In this document: piece by piece, positions 53,828 through 62,671 of the stretch
How positions within the stretch are numbered: the stretch's first letter is position 1
How the letters are laid out: the number at the start of each line of letters is the position of its first letter
Assembly: GCF_005222845.1 (NCBI RefSeq)
Contig: NZ_STFZ01000002.1
Location: 62,001 to 126,000, forward strand
DNA length: 64,000 nt
Source of the DNA: Rhizobium sp. FY34
Lineage (GTDB): Bacteria; Pseudomonadota; Alphaproteobacteria; Rhizobiales; Rhizobiaceae
Direction of reading: 5' to 3'
Program-made: the position numbers and the translations under genes
Notes under the pieces: generated by a model
The model's input: the letters and a program-made list of their open reading frames with translations, nothing else
What the model was told of the DNA's origin: nothing
The model's database searches: none

Positions 53828-53975
53828 CAAAGCCTGATCCCATCCCCGGCCTGCCGGGGGTGGGACGGACTTGCGCCCCATCCCTTGATTGATCCATCCA
53901 ATGCCACCGCCGCATTCAGCCGGCTGTCAGCTAGGAAGCCGAGAAGCGCATCGGGTCACATCAAGGAGATTCCCA

Positions 53976-54407
53976 ATGGCACGTCGCTTTCGTTACTCCA
54001 CTTTCGTTGCTTTTTCGCTGCTTCTCTCGTCACAGGCCTTTGCTGCCAGCACCACAGTCATGGTGGCGGAAGATGGAGAAGGCGGTGGCCCGATGACCAT
54101 CACGCTGGACAAGACCACGGTGCCGGCTGGCCAGGTTACCTTCAAGGTTCACAATCATGCAGCCTCCGAAGAGCATGAAATGGTGCTGGTAAAGCTGAAA
54201 TCCGCCGATCAGATGATCGCCGTCAACGCGGCCAAGCACCGGGTGGACGAATCGAAACTCAAGAGCCTTGGTGAAGTGGCCGACCTGAAGCCCGGCAAGG
54301 ACGGCCAGCTTTCCGTCTCGCTGACACCGGGCAGCTATCTACTACTCTGCAATATCAAGGGTCATTTCGAAGCCGGCATGAAGGCGTCGTTTACCGTCAC
54401 CCCCTGA
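53976..54407 (+). CDS. Exported cupredoxin (blue copper protein)
   Basis: A 143-residue protein with a signal peptide (about 1-24, SSQAFA-AS). The type I copper site is visible: a first His in EEHEMVLVKL and the cluster CNIKGHFEAGM (Cys, His, Met) at the C-terminus. It is a small periplasmic electron carrier or copper-stress protein. AAGGAG precedes ATG 53976. It follows gcvP by 148 bp after a hairpin (53839-53864), so it is probably its own unit. Confidence 0.88.
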   Translation: MARRFRYSTFVAFSLLLSSQAFAASTTVMVAEDGEGGGPMTITLDKTTVPAGQVTFKVHNHAASEEHEMVLVKLKSADQMIAVNAAKHRVDESKLKSLGEVADLKPGKDGQLSVSLTPGSYLLLCNIKGHFEAGMKASFTVTP

Positions 54408-54522
54408 ACCAGGCCATGCCGGCGTAGCGCCGGCAACACGCCAGCAGACAGCGGCTTCCATCGACCGACCAGAAGCGAACTGGTCTCTGGCGTGGAAGCT
54501 CGCACCGTCGTTCCCAGCGGGA

Positions 54523-55914
54523 TCAGGCCGCGTGCGACATCCGCGACCGGGTGCGACGGCTATCCAGTTCTGCAGTCTTGAACTGCGAGACCAATGCCCG
54601 CAGGCCTGCAGCTTCCTGCGCCAGAGCTGCCGCCGCAGCGGTCGATTCCTCCGCCACTGCTGCATTCTGCTGCGTCGTCTGGTCCATATGATTGACCGCG
54701 ACATTGATCTCGGACAGTCCCGTCGCCTGCTCGCGGGCGGAACTGAAAATCGCTTCCATGTGCTGGTTGATGGCGTGGATATGCTCAATGATCGTCTTCA
54801 GCGAGGCGCCATTGTCACGCACCAGCCGCACACCCTCATCCACCTCGACAGACGAATTGTGGATCAGCGACGCGATTTCCTTGGCCGCCTGGGCGGAACG
54901 CTGCGCCAGTTCCCGCACTTCCTGCGCCACGACAGCAAAGCCCTTGCCCGCCTCTCCGGCGCGCGCTGCTTCAACGCCTGCATTCAGCGCGAGCAAATTG
55001 GTCTGGAAGGCGATCTGATCGATCACCCCGATAATGTTGGAAATCTTCTGGCTGGCCTGCTCGATCCGCTGCATGGCGCCCTCGGCCTGGGTGACGACCT
55101 CGGCGCTTTCCTTGGCGCTAACGGCCGCAGCCTGGGCAACCTTGCGGGCCTCTTCCGTCTTGCGGGTGGATGAACTCACATTGGCGGTGATCTGCTCGAG
55201 CGCTGCTGCGGTCTCCTCCAGCGACGCGGCCTGACGCTCGGTTCTTGTGGAGAGGTCGTTGGCACTCGTGGCAATTTCCTGCGTGCCGGAATCAATCGCC
55301 TGCGTCGTGCCGTAGATCTGCCCGATCGTCCTGCTCAGGCGTTCAGCGGATGCATTGAAGCTCTGGCGCAGATCATCGAACCCTTCACCAAGGGGTTGCT
55401 CTATGCGAAAACTCAGATCTCCATCCGCCAGATGCTGAAGGCCTTGCGAAATGGACTGGATCGTCGCCTGCTGAACACGCGAAAGCTGCTCGGCCTCGTC
55501 GTTCAGGCGCTGCTGCTTTTCACGCAAGGCGACCATGGTGGCAATGTCCTGCCAGAAGCAGACCATCAGTCGCTGGCCGGCAATTTCGGCAGCTATGAGC
55601 GTGGCATAGACAGGGAAAACCTTGCCATCCAGGCTCTGCACCCACCATTCGAAACGCGATAATCCCTTGGCACCGATCTCTGCGAGCATGGGCTTGATAG
55701 CCTCCTGCGACGGCAGGCCACTTGGCTGCTTTTCAATGGAAAACTGAAGCGGATGCAAGCCTATCGCCTTCTCGACGGTCGTGCCGATCATCCGGGCCAT
55801 GGCCTCATTGCATGCAATCACCTTGTCGGCGTCCATCACCCAATAGGCATCCGGTGATTTCCTGAAAATGAACTCCGCAATCTGCTCATCGAGTGTCTTC
55901 TTGCGAGCAAACAT
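54523..55914 (-). CDS. Cytoplasmic methyl-accepting chemotaxis protein with PAS domain
   Basis: A 463-residue chemoreceptor without membrane segments. An N-terminal PAS domain (about 10-130: [31 protein letters not shown]) is followed by a HAMP-like stretch ([20 protein letters not shown]) and the long methyl-accepting signalling helix with the tip [16 protein letters not shown] and AAR(A)[18 protein letters not shown]. No C-terminal CheR-binding pentapeptide is seen. It probably senses an internal, perhaps redox, signal. ATG 55914 has AAGGAAG upstream. Confidence 0.94.
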   Translation of the reverse strand: MFARKKTLDEQIAEFIFRKSPDAYWVMDADKVIACNEAMARMIGTTVEKAIGLHPLQFSIEKQPSGLPSQEAIKPMLAEIGAKGLSRFEWWVQSLDGKVFPVYATLIAAEIAGQRLMVCFWQDIATMVALREKQQRLNDEAEQLSRVQQATIQSISQGLQHLADGDLSFRIEQPLGEGFDDLRQSFNASAERLSRTIGQIYGTTQAIDSGTQEIATSANDLSTRTERQAASLEETAAALEQITANVSSSTRKTEEARKVAQAAAVSAKESAEVVTQAEGAMQRIEQASQKISNIIGVIDQIAFQTNLLALNAGVEAARAGEAGKGFAVVAQEVRELAQRSAQAAKEIASLIHNSSVEVDEGVRLVRDNGASLKTIIEHIHAINQHMEAIFSSAREQATGLSEINVAVNHMDQTTQQNAAVAEESTAAAAALAQEAAGLRALVSQFKTAELDSRRTRSRMSHAA

Positions 55915-56217
55915 GAAAGCTTCCTTCTCTTGCAAAAGGCATGAATTGGCAGGCCGTTTTACTTCGACCATCATTCCCTATTTGTGCATTGTTCGGTTAC
56001 CAAGAGGTAAAACTTAAGGGTGAAATCGCACTCAATACAACAACGGCATGCTGCCGGATCGCGAGGGGAAGCATCATTGGCCTCACTGCAAACACTTCCC
56101 CCGCCACAACCATTTACCGCTTGTCAGCCATCCTCATGCTCAAGACAGGCAGACCCGGTCATTTCACGCTATAGAGGGTAACAGGCAGATTTGCCTGGAG
56201 AGGGACGGGAAACAACG
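55915..56217. other. Divergent intergenic region
   Basis: About 300 bp between the divergent chemoreceptor and rod-like genes, more AT-rich near 55965-56040. It should contain both promoters. I see a small perfect hairpin CGGCA-TGC-TGCCG (56044-56056) but no gene and no promoter I can assign with confidence. Confidence 0.4.
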
Positions 56218-56526
56218 ATGCTGAACGCCGTAGCCAACACCGCATTGTCGGGCATGCAGGCACAAATCACGCGGGTGTCTGCCACGGCAAACAATATCGC
56301 CAATATCAACAGCAGTGGATATGCCCCCCTCTCCACCCAGTTCCAGACCACCGCAAACGGTGGTGTCACAGCAAGTGTCGAGGCGTCCAGCACGCCCACA
56401 CAGCCAGACCCCCTCGATGACATGACAGGACTGATCGAATCCGAGCTGGCGTTCAAGGCAAATGCCAGCGTCTTCGAGACCGGCGCAGATCTCTGGGATG
56501 TGCTGGCGAGCATCAAGAAAGACTAA
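56218..56526 (+). CDS. Orphan flagellar basal-body rod-like protein (FlgC-type ends)
   Basis: A 102-residue protein holding both halves of the rod/hook axial family signature. N-terminal LNAVANTALSGMQAQ and ATANNIANINSSGYAP correspond to the flg_bb_rod motif; the C-terminal DMTGLIESELAFKANASVFETGADLW corresponds to the C-terminal coiled coil, here cited in parts. It lacks the usual middle domain, and no flagellar genes surround it. It may be an accessory axial component or a relic. GGAGAGGGACGGG precedes the ATG. Confidence 0.75.
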   Translation: MLNAVANTALSGMQAQITRVSATANNIANINSSGYAPLSTQFQTTANGGVTASVEASSTPTQPDPLDDMTGLIESELAFKANASVFETGADLWDVLASIKKD

Positions 56527-56575
56527 TACCGTTAGCCGGAGAATAATAATTCATGATCCGGCTAAAGAAAATTGC

Positions 56576-56920
56576 CTATTCGATCGTGTAGGTTCCGATC
56601 TCACAAACATTCAGCTTTTCACTAAAGCTCTCATAGCCCTGGGTTTCGTCCGCTTCCTCGAATTCGGCACGGATCTGAACAAGGCAATTATCGCCCACAA
56701 CCGGGATCGATACGGTGCGCGACTTGCCACTACCCAGGCCGCGCTTCTTGAAAAGCTCGACTTTCTGCCCCTTGCCATTGGCCGGCTGGGCATAGAACCG
56801 CACAATCATGCCCTTCGTCTTGTTCTCTATGACAAGTTGTTCATCGGCCTTCGCCGACACGGCCATCGTATAGGACGCAGACCCAATTAGGGCTGCAAGC
56901 AAGACTGACAGCATGCGCAT
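56576..56920 (-). CDS. Exported protein of unknown function
   Basis: A 114-residue protein with a signal peptide (about 1-25, AVSAKA-DE). The mature part is beta-rich, with LVIENKTKGMIVRFYAQP and two Cys (in GDNCLVQI and NVCEIG) that could form a disulfide. No family is recognised. GGGGGG eight bases upstream supports ATG 56920; the TTG two codons earlier is less likely. It is convergent with the rod-like gene, 49 bp away. Confidence 0.7.
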   Translation of the reverse strand: MRMLSVLLAALIGSASYTMAVSAKADEQLVIENKTKGMIVRFYAQPANGKGQKVELFKKRGLGSGKSRTVSIPVVGDNCLVQIRAEFEEADETQGYESFSEKLNVCEIGTYTIE

Positions 56921-57001
56921 ACGCAATTCCCCCCAAACGCGTGAGAATCACAGTTTTACACGTCGTCTATTGATGGGCAAGCCATGCAGCATCCCATACG
57001 T

Positions 57002-57100
57002 GGCTGCGCCGTCGCCAACTGCTCCCGGCCCTTCGCTTGAGGCTCAGGGCGTTCGTTGCTCAAATCGCTCCACTGGAGCGATTTGCCGGCTGCGCCGTCT
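57002..57100. repeat. Palindromic intergenic repeat candidate
   Basis: A perfect 11-bp hairpin CAAATCGCTCC-ACT-GGAGCGATTTG (57061-57085) is flanked by two direct copies of GGCTGCGCCGTC (57002-57013 and 57088-57099). There is no T-run, so it is not a normal terminator. Form and position suggest a dispersed repeat, which I cannot confirm. Confidence 0.45.
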
Positions 57101-57104
57101 CAAC

Positions 57105-57929
57105 TCACCCCACAAATGCACGTTCAATGACGAATTCGGCAGGCTTGTTGTTGGCGCCCTCGGTCAGCCCAGCCTTTTCCAAGAGTTCCTTGGTTTCCTT
57201 CAGCATCGCTGTCGAGCCGCAGATCATGGCGCGATCAATGGCCGGATCGAGCGGCGGAACGCCGAGATCGGTATAAAGCTTGCCGCTTTCCATGAGGTCG
57301 GTGATACGGCCCTGATAGGAATAGGCCTCGCGGGTCACAGTCGGATAATGCTTCAGCTTGGTGCCGACGATTTCGGCCAGAAATTCGTGATTGCGGATCT
57401 CTTCCATCAGGTCGAAACCGTATTTCAGTTCGGCAATCTCGCGGCAGGTATGGGTGAGGATGACTTCCTCGAACTTTTCATAGGTTTCCGGGTCGCGGAT
57501 GAGGCTGGCAAATGGCGCAATGCCGGTGCCCGTCGAAAACATGTAAAGCCGCTTGCCGGGTGTCAGCGCATCGAGAACCAGCGTGCCGGTCGGCTTCTTG
57601 CGCATCAGCACGGTATCGCCAGGCTTGATTTTCTGCAGATGCGAGGTCAGCGGGCCATCCGGCACCTTGATCGAGAAGAATTCCAGTTCTTCGTCCCAGG
57701 ATGGGCTCGCGATGGAATAGGCACGGTAGATCGGCTTTTCGCCAACCATAAGACCGATCATGGCAAATTCGCCGGAGCGGAAGCGGTAGCCGGCCGGCCG
57801 TGTCATGCGAAAGCGGAACAAATGATCTGTGTAATGCTCCACGGCCAGGACCGTCTCGGCATAAACGCCGTCCGGAATGGCGGCAGGCGCCTTGGCGGCA
57901 AACTCTTCGGTCTTGGCTGGAGCGTTCAT
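57105..57929 (-). CDS. fpr: Ferredoxin--NADP+ reductase
   Basis: A 274-residue FAD enzyme moving electrons between NADPH and ferredoxin/flavodoxin. RAYSIASPSWDEELEFFSIK is the FAD-binding motif, MFSTGTGIAPFASLIRDPET binds NADP(H), and the chain ends EFVIERAFVG, a bacterial subclass I end. ATG 57929 (MNAPAKTEE) is preferred over a longer frame. It closes the sulfite-reduction gene group and probably supplies its electrons. Confidence 0.96.
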   Translation of the reverse strand: MNAPAKTEEFAAKAPAAIPDGVYAETVLAVEHYTDHLFRFRMTRPAGYRFRSGEFAMIGLMVGEKPIYRAYSIASPSWDEELEFFSIKVPDGPLTSHLQKIKPGDTVLMRKKPTGTLVLDALTPGKRLYMFSTGTGIAPFASLIRDPETYEKFEEVILTHTCREIAELKYGFDLMEEIRNHEFLAEIVGTKLKHYPTVTREAYSYQGRITDLMESGKLYTDLGVPPLDPAIDRAMICGSTAMLKETKELLEKAGLTEGANNKPAEFVIERAFVG

Positions 57930-58095
57930 TCCGTCGTCTCGTTCTGTTCTCGTGTTGTCTCGCGATTGCGAAATATACCATGCGCGACCGCTTTTGAAGG
58001 CATGCGCGTTCATATGTCGCGGTCGCGGCAGAAAATATGTGTCGTTTAGTCCAGTTTAACGGGCGTCGATGGCCTGCCACCGCCGCCCGACGGGC

Positions 58096-58599
58096 TCAGG
58101 CGGAGCGGCGACGCCAGCTATAGGTCTCGCCGTCTCTGGCCGCGCGCGCCGTGGGCTGATAATGCACATCGATGCCCGGCAGACGATTTTCCGCCAGCCG
58201 CTTCAGCGCCGTCGCATTGCTGACAGCAAAGCTGTCGAAGCCGCAGCGCAGCATCAGCGGCACATGGTCGATCAGCACATCACCCACGGCGCGAAGCTCG
58301 CCCGTATATCCAAGCCGTTCACGCAAGAGCGAGGCATGGCTGAAACCGCGTCCATCGCTGAAGGCCGGGAACAGCACTGCCACCAGAGCCAGCCGGTCGA
58401 GATAAAGCTCCAGCCGCGCCACGTCGTCGGCGGGTTTGATCAGGACGCCGAAGCCGACCTCATTGGTGGCATCTGCCTGTTCGATCAGCTGATCGATCGA
58501 CAGATAAGGGCGCTGCTGGCCCTCAGCCTTTATCTCGTCCGTCTCGATGATCCAGCGATCGCCCTCGATGAAGCCGGTTTCTTTCCAGATGCGTGTCAT
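58096..58599 (-). CDS. DUF934 protein, sulfite-reduction accessory
   Basis: A 167-residue protein of the DUF934 family, nearly always next to sulfite reductase in proteobacteria. Typical text is KPADDVARLELYLDRLALVAV, FSDGRGFSHASLLRERLGY and GELRAVGDVLIDHVPLMLRCGFD, shown partly. It may help assemble or regulate the reductase. It begins 17 bp after cysI. Confidence 0.92.
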   Translation of the reverse strand: MTRIWKETGFIEGDRWIIETDEIKAEGQQRPYLSIDQLIEQADATNEVGFGVLIKPADDVARLELYLDRLALVAVLFPAFSDGRGFSHASLLRERLGYTGELRAVGDVLIDHVPLMLRCGFDSFAVSNATALKRLAENRLPGIDVHYQPTARAARDGETYSWRRRSA

Positions 58600-58616
58600 G
58601 TGCGTGATGTGTCCCG

Positions 58617-60287
58617 TTATGCCGCAGCTGCCGTCTGGCCGTAGAGCGCATCCTTGAAAGGCTGCGGTCCGACACGACGATAGGCTTCAAGGAAAGTCTC
58701 TGCCTTTGACAGGCGAAGACCGAGATAGGTATCAACGACCTTTTCGACAGCATCCGTCACCTTGTCGGGCTCGAAGCCCCGCCCGATGATTTCACCAATC
58801 GAGGTGTGTTCGTCACCGGAACCGCCCAATGTGATCTGGTAAAGCTCGGCACCTTTCTTTTCCACGCCCAACAGGCCGATATGACCGACATGGTGGTGGC
58901 CGCAGGCATTGATGCAGCCGGAGATCTTGATCTTCAGCTCGCCGATATCGGCCTGACGCTCCGGATTGCCAAAGCGGGTCGAAAGCTCCTGCGCCACGGG
59001 GATCGAACGGGCATTCGCCAGTGCGCAATAGTCCAAGCCGGGACATGCAATGATATCGGTGATCAAGCCGGCATTGGCCGTTGCCAGACCTTGCGCCACC
59101 AGCGCCCGATAGACCGGCTCCAGATCCGCCAGCGCCACATGCGGCAGGATGACATTCTGCTCATGACTGATACGGATCTCGTCGAAGGCATATTCCTCGG
59201 CTATCTCGGCAATCGCATCCATCTGCACATCCGTGGCATCGCCCGGAATACCGCCGATCGGCTTTAGGGATATGGTCACCATCCCGTAATCGGGATGCCT
59301 GTGCGGCTGGACATTCTGGTCCACCCAACGGGCAAACTCGGCATCGGCCTTTTTCCAGCCGGCCAGCTGCGCCCAGCCTTCCGGACGATCACCCAAGGCG
59401 GGCGGCGCGAAATAGGCGGAAATTGCCTGGATATCGGCTTCAGGCAGTTTTAGTTCGCTGCCCTGGAGATGCGCAAATTCCGCATCAACCTGGCGAGCCA
59501 GTTCTTCGGCGCCGGTTTCGTGCACGAGAATCTTGATACGCGCCTTGTACTTGTTGTCGCGCCGGCCATGCAGGTTGTAAACACGCATGATCGCCGTCGT
59601 ATAGGACAGAAGATCCTCTTCCGGCAGGAAGTCGCGCAGCTTCTTTGCCACCATTGGCGTGCGGCCCTGGCCACCGCCGACATAGACGGCAAAGCCGATC
59701 TCGCCCTTGTCGTTCTTTTTCAGATGCAGACCGATATCATGCACCTGGATGGCAGCACGGTCGCGCTCGGCACCGGTCACGGCAATCTTGAACTTGCGCG
59801 GCAGATAGGAAAATTCCGGATGGACCGAGGACCACTGGCGCAGGATTTCCGCGTAAGGCCGCGGATCGGCCACCTCATCAGCAGCAGCGCCGGCAAAATG
59901 GTCGGCGGTCACGTTGCGAATACAGTTACCGGAGGTCTGCAGCGCATGCATTTCAACGCTTGCCAGTTCCGCCAGGATATCCGGCGTATCGGAGAGCTTT
60001 GGCCAGTTATATTGGATATTCTGGCGCGTGGTAAAATGGCCGTAGCCGCGGTCATATTTGCGGGCGATATGCGCCAGCATCCGCATCTGGCGGCCATTCA
60101 GCGTGCCATAGGGAATGGCAACGCGCAGCATATAGGCATGCAGCTGCAGATAGACGCCGTTCATCAGGCGCAGCGGCTTGAAGGCATCTTCCGCCAGTTC
60201 GCCGGACAGGCGGCGCGTCACCTGGTCGCGGAACTGGTCCACGCGGGCAGCGACAAAAGCGTGGTCGAACTCGTCGTAACGATACAT
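58617..60287 (-). CDS. cysI: Sulfite reductase hemoprotein (nitrite/sulfite reductase family)
   Basis: Six-electron reduction of sulfite to sulfide with siroheme and a coupled [4Fe-4S] cluster. The 556 residues show HFTTRQNIQYNW, TSGNCIRNVTADHFAG and the cluster ligands as C-x5-C in ACPGLDYCALA and C-x3-C in SGCINACGHHHVGHIGLLG. It is probably ferredoxin-dependent, as no CysJ flavoprotein is near while fpr is. The family also includes nitrite reductases; the DUF2849/DUF934 context favours sulfite. ATG 60287 follows TGAGGA. Confidence 0.95.
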   Translation of the reverse strand: MYRYDEFDHAFVAARVDQFRDQVTRRLSGELAEDAFKPLRLMNGVYLQLHAYMLRVAIPYGTLNGRQMRMLAHIARKYDRGYGHFTTRQNIQYNWPKLSDTPDILAELASVEMHALQTSGNCIRNVTADHFAGAAADEVADPRPYAEILRQWSSVHPEFSYLPRKFKIAVTGAERDRAAIQVHDIGLHLKKNDKGEIGFAVYVGGGQGRTPMVAKKLRDFLPEEDLLSYTTAIMRVYNLHGRRDNKYKARIKILVHETGAEELARQVDAEFAHLQGSELKLPEADIQAISAYFAPPALGDRPEGWAQLAGWKKADAEFARWVDQNVQPHRHPDYGMVTISLKPIGGIPGDATDVQMDAIAEIAEEYAFDEIRISHEQNVILPHVALADLEPVYRALVAQGLATANAGLITDIIACPGLDYCALANARSIPVAQELSTRFGNPERQADIGELKIKISGCINACGHHHVGHIGLLGVEKKGAELYQITLGGSGDEHTSIGEIIGRGFEPDKVTDAVEKVVDTYLGLRLSKAETFLEAYRRVGPQPFKDALYGQTAAAA

Positions 60288-60294
60288 GTTATCC

Positions 60295-60609
60295 TCAGGC
60301 AGCGATGAAGGCAGGATCGGCGACCGCAAAGCCGCTGGCATATTCCATGGTCGGACCGGCCGCACGAATGCGCTCACGCAGGCGAAGCGGGCGAAGACTA
60401 CCGTTCACCTCTTCCACTTCGACGATATTGACGTCAACCACGAGATTGGCGGAAAAATCACGCTTGCCGATGGCTTCCAGCGAAGCAATGGCCTCAGCGT
60501 GGCGCGCCACCAGCGCATCCTGCAGGCGCTCGTTCCAAGTGCCTGCGGCATCCAGCCAGACGGCAATGCCATCGCTCAGGCGGTTGGCGGTCAGAACCTT
60601 GTCTGTCAT
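60295..60609 (-). CDS. DUF2849 protein
   Basis: A 104-residue protein starting MTDKVLTANRLSDGIAVWLD, a standard DUF2849 start. The family always precedes cysI in rhizobia, often after siroheme synthase cysG. Here it is the first gene and cysG is absent; the function is unknown. It lies 7 bp before cysI. The 293 bp upstream, to the deaminase gene, must hold the operon promoter. Confidence 0.92.
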   Translation of the reverse strand: MTDKVLTANRLSDGIAVWLDAAGTWNERLQDALVARHAEAIASLEAIGKRDFSANLVVDVNIVEVEEVNGSLRPLRLRERIRAAGPTMEYASGFAVADPAFIAA

Positions 60610-60902
60610 GTTGCAAGTCCCATCGTCTTTTTCGGTCCGTCGGAGCGCCATATCGACTCTACGAAGTCCATTCTACATCCATTATGGCAGAGCCGCGCAG
60701 CCTATAGAAGAAACGCTAATCCCCCGTTTCATCAACGGGCGTATTTCTGTTCCTGTACAGCGCTTGTAGGCAGAAAATGCACCCTCACCGGTCTCCCGGC
60801 CCTGCCATCCACATCGCATTGCAGCAGCTGCTTGAAAATGCTTTTGCCATTTCGCCTGCGTGCCTATGATAGAGGCCTTGCAGCAACCCCAAGGAAAGCG
60901 CC

Positions 60903-61490
60903 GTGACCGGAACGACCATTGCCTCCCGCCTGCTCGACGTCATCGAGCATGACATCATTCCGCTGACGGCCAAAGGCGTCGCCGCAGGCAACAAGGTGTT
61001 TGGTGCAGCGATCCTGCGCAAATCGGATCTATCTCTGGTTGTTGCCGATACCAATAACGAGCTGGAAAATCCGCTCTGGCACGGCGAAGTGCACACGCTG
61101 AAGCGCTTTTATGAACTGGGCGAAAAACCGAACACACGCGACCTGATCTTTCTATCAACCCATGAGCCCTGCACCATGTGCATGTCGGCGATTACCTGGG
61201 CGGGCTTCGACAATTTTTACTATTTCTTCAGCCACGAGGATTCGCGCGATGCCTTTGCCATTCCGCATGATCTGAAGATCCTGAAGGAAGTCTTCGATCT
61301 CGGGCCAGGTGGCTATCGCCGGCAAAATGCCTTCTGGCACTCCTATGCCATTGCAGACCTTGCCGATGCGGAAGAAGAGACCGCGCGAGCGCCGCTGAAG
61401 GAACGCATCGCAAAATTGAAGTTGCGCTATAACGGCCTGTCGGACACCTATCAGGCCAGCAAGAGCGGCAACAATATCCCTCTCGGCTGA
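60903..61490 (+). CDS. Nucleoside deaminase (CMP/dCMP deaminase fold)
   Basis: A 195-residue zinc enzyme. HGEVHT (His60-x-Glu62, zinc ligand and proton shuttle) and STHEPCTMCMSAI (Cys90, Cys93) define the cytidine-deaminase-like site. The long C-terminus (from 115) with GPGGYRRQNAFWHSYAIADL is unlike TadA or guanine deaminase standards, so the base is undecided. GTG 60903 has AAGGAAA upstream. mazG follows 34 bp later. Confidence 0.88.
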   Translation: MTGTTIASRLLDVIEHDIIPLTAKGVAAGNKVFGAAILRKSDLSLVVADTNNELENPLWHGEVHTLKRFYELGEKPNTRDLIFLSTHEPCTMCMSAITWAGFDNFYYFFSHEDSRDAFAIPHDLKILKEVFDLGPGGYRRQNAFWHSYAIADLADAEEETARAPLKERIAKLKLRYNGLSDTYQASKSGNNIPLG

Positions 61491-61524
61491 TCCAAAATCC
61501 CCCATATTGCAAGGAAACGGCGGC

Positions 61525-62346
61525 ATGCAGCCCTCCAAGGAAATTTCGCGCCTTCTCGATCTGATGGCGGCGCTTCGCGACCGCAAGACCGGCTGCCCCT
61601 GGGATGTCGAGCAGACATTTCAGACGATCAAGCCCTACACGATCGAAGAGGCCTATGAGGTGGCCGATGCCATCGAGCGAAACGACATGGACGACCTGAA
61701 AGACGAGCTGGGCGACCTTCTGTTCCAGGTGGTCTTCCATGCGCAGATGGCATCCGAGGCCGGCGAGTTTTCCTTCGCCGATGTGGTGGAGGCGGTGATG
61801 ACCAAGATGATCCGCCGTCATCCGCATGTGTTTGCCCGCTCAGATGTTTCGACGCCGGATGCCGTCAAGCTGCAATGGGATGAGATCAAGGCGGCGGAAA
61901 AACGCGAGCGGGCCGAGCGCCGTGCCCGGCGTGGCAATACGCAGGATTTCAAGGAAGGCTATCTGGGGTCCGTCCATAGAAGCCAGCCGGCGCTGACTGA
62001 AGCCCTGAAACTTCAGGAGCGCGCCGCAAAAGTCGGCTTCGACTGGTCAGACGCTGAACCGATCCTCGACAAGATCGAAGAGGAAATCGGGGAACTGCGC
62101 GAGGCGCTAGAGGGCGGCCAGGCACACCGGGTAAAGGATGAACTGGGTGACCTTATCTTCGCGCTGGTCAATATCGGCCGCCATGTGAAGGCCGATCCCG
62201 AACAGGCGCTGCGCGGCACGAACACCAAGTTTCGACGCAGGTTCAAGCATATCGAAACCTCCCTGGAAGAGCTGGGCGTGACGCTGCAAGACGCGACCTT
62301 GGAGCAGATGGAGGCCTTCTGGCAGGCAGCGAAGGTTGAGGAGTGA
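61525..62346 (+). CDS. mazG: Nucleoside triphosphate pyrophosphohydrolase MazG
   Basis: Hydrolyses (d)NTPs, clearing aberrant nucleotides. The 273 residues contain two MazG domains with EExxE/ExxD metal sites: EEAYEVADAIE and KDELGDLLFQVVFHAQMA in the first, KIEEEIGELREALEGG and KDELGDLIFALVNIGRHV in the second. CPWDVEQTFQTIKPY is the typical start. ATG 61525 with AAGGAAA upstream. In many rhizobia hflX precedes mazG directly; here a toxin-antitoxin pair lies between them. Confidence 0.96.
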   Translation: MQPSKEISRLLDLMAALRDRKTGCPWDVEQTFQTIKPYTIEEAYEVADAIERNDMDDLKDELGDLLFQVVFHAQMASEAGEFSFADVVEAVMTKMIRRHPHVFARSDVSTPDAVKLQWDEIKAAEKRERAERRARRGNTQDFKEGYLGSVHRSQPALTEALKLQERAAKVGFDWSDAEPILDKIEEEIGELREALEGGQAHRVKDELGDLIFALVNIGRHVKADPEQALRGTNTKFRRRFKHIETSLEELGVTLQDATLEQMEAFWQAAKVEE

Positions 62347-62360
62347 TGGATACAATAGTT

Positions 62361-62380
62361 GCGAAATGATATCACATCGC
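62361..62380. promoter_or_regulatory. Candidate operator of the toxin-antitoxin pair
   Basis: GCGAAATGATATCACATCGC holds a perfect central palindrome TGATATCA (62367-62374) with outer arms GCGA / TCGC. It lies 37 bp upstream of the antitoxin start, where FitA-type repressors usually bind. Confidence 0.5.
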
Positions 62381-62416
62381 CTAAATTGATAGCGCAACAT
62401 CGAAGGATACTTCGTC

Positions 62417-62671
62417 ATGCCAGCGGTCACGATTCGCAACCTGTCTGAAGCTACCCACCGCGCTCTCAAGGCGCGCGCCAGCCACAACGGCCGCAGCACA
62501 GAGGCGGAAATCCGCGATATTCTGGACGCCGCAGTCCGACCAGACGACAGGCTAAAAATTGGAACGTTTCTCAGTCAACTGGGTCGGAGCATAGGCTTGA
62601 CAGACCACGACGTGGCGGCTTTGCGCCCAGTTGGCGAGGGAGTACCCGCAAAGCCGCTGGACTTCGAATGA
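62417..62671 (+). CDS. FitA-like ribbon-helix-helix antitoxin
   Basis: An 84-residue protein starting MPAVTIRNLSEATHRALKAR with NGRSTEAEIRDILDAAVR, the Arc-type ribbon-helix-helix of FitA/VapB antitoxins that binds the operator. The C-terminal tail (45-84) would wrap the toxin. Its stop overlaps the toxin start (ATGA). Confidence 0.92.
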   Translation: MPAVTIRNLSEATHRALKARASHNGRSTEAEIRDILDAAVRPDDRLKIGTFLSQLGRSIGLTDHDVAALRPVGEGVPAKPLDFE

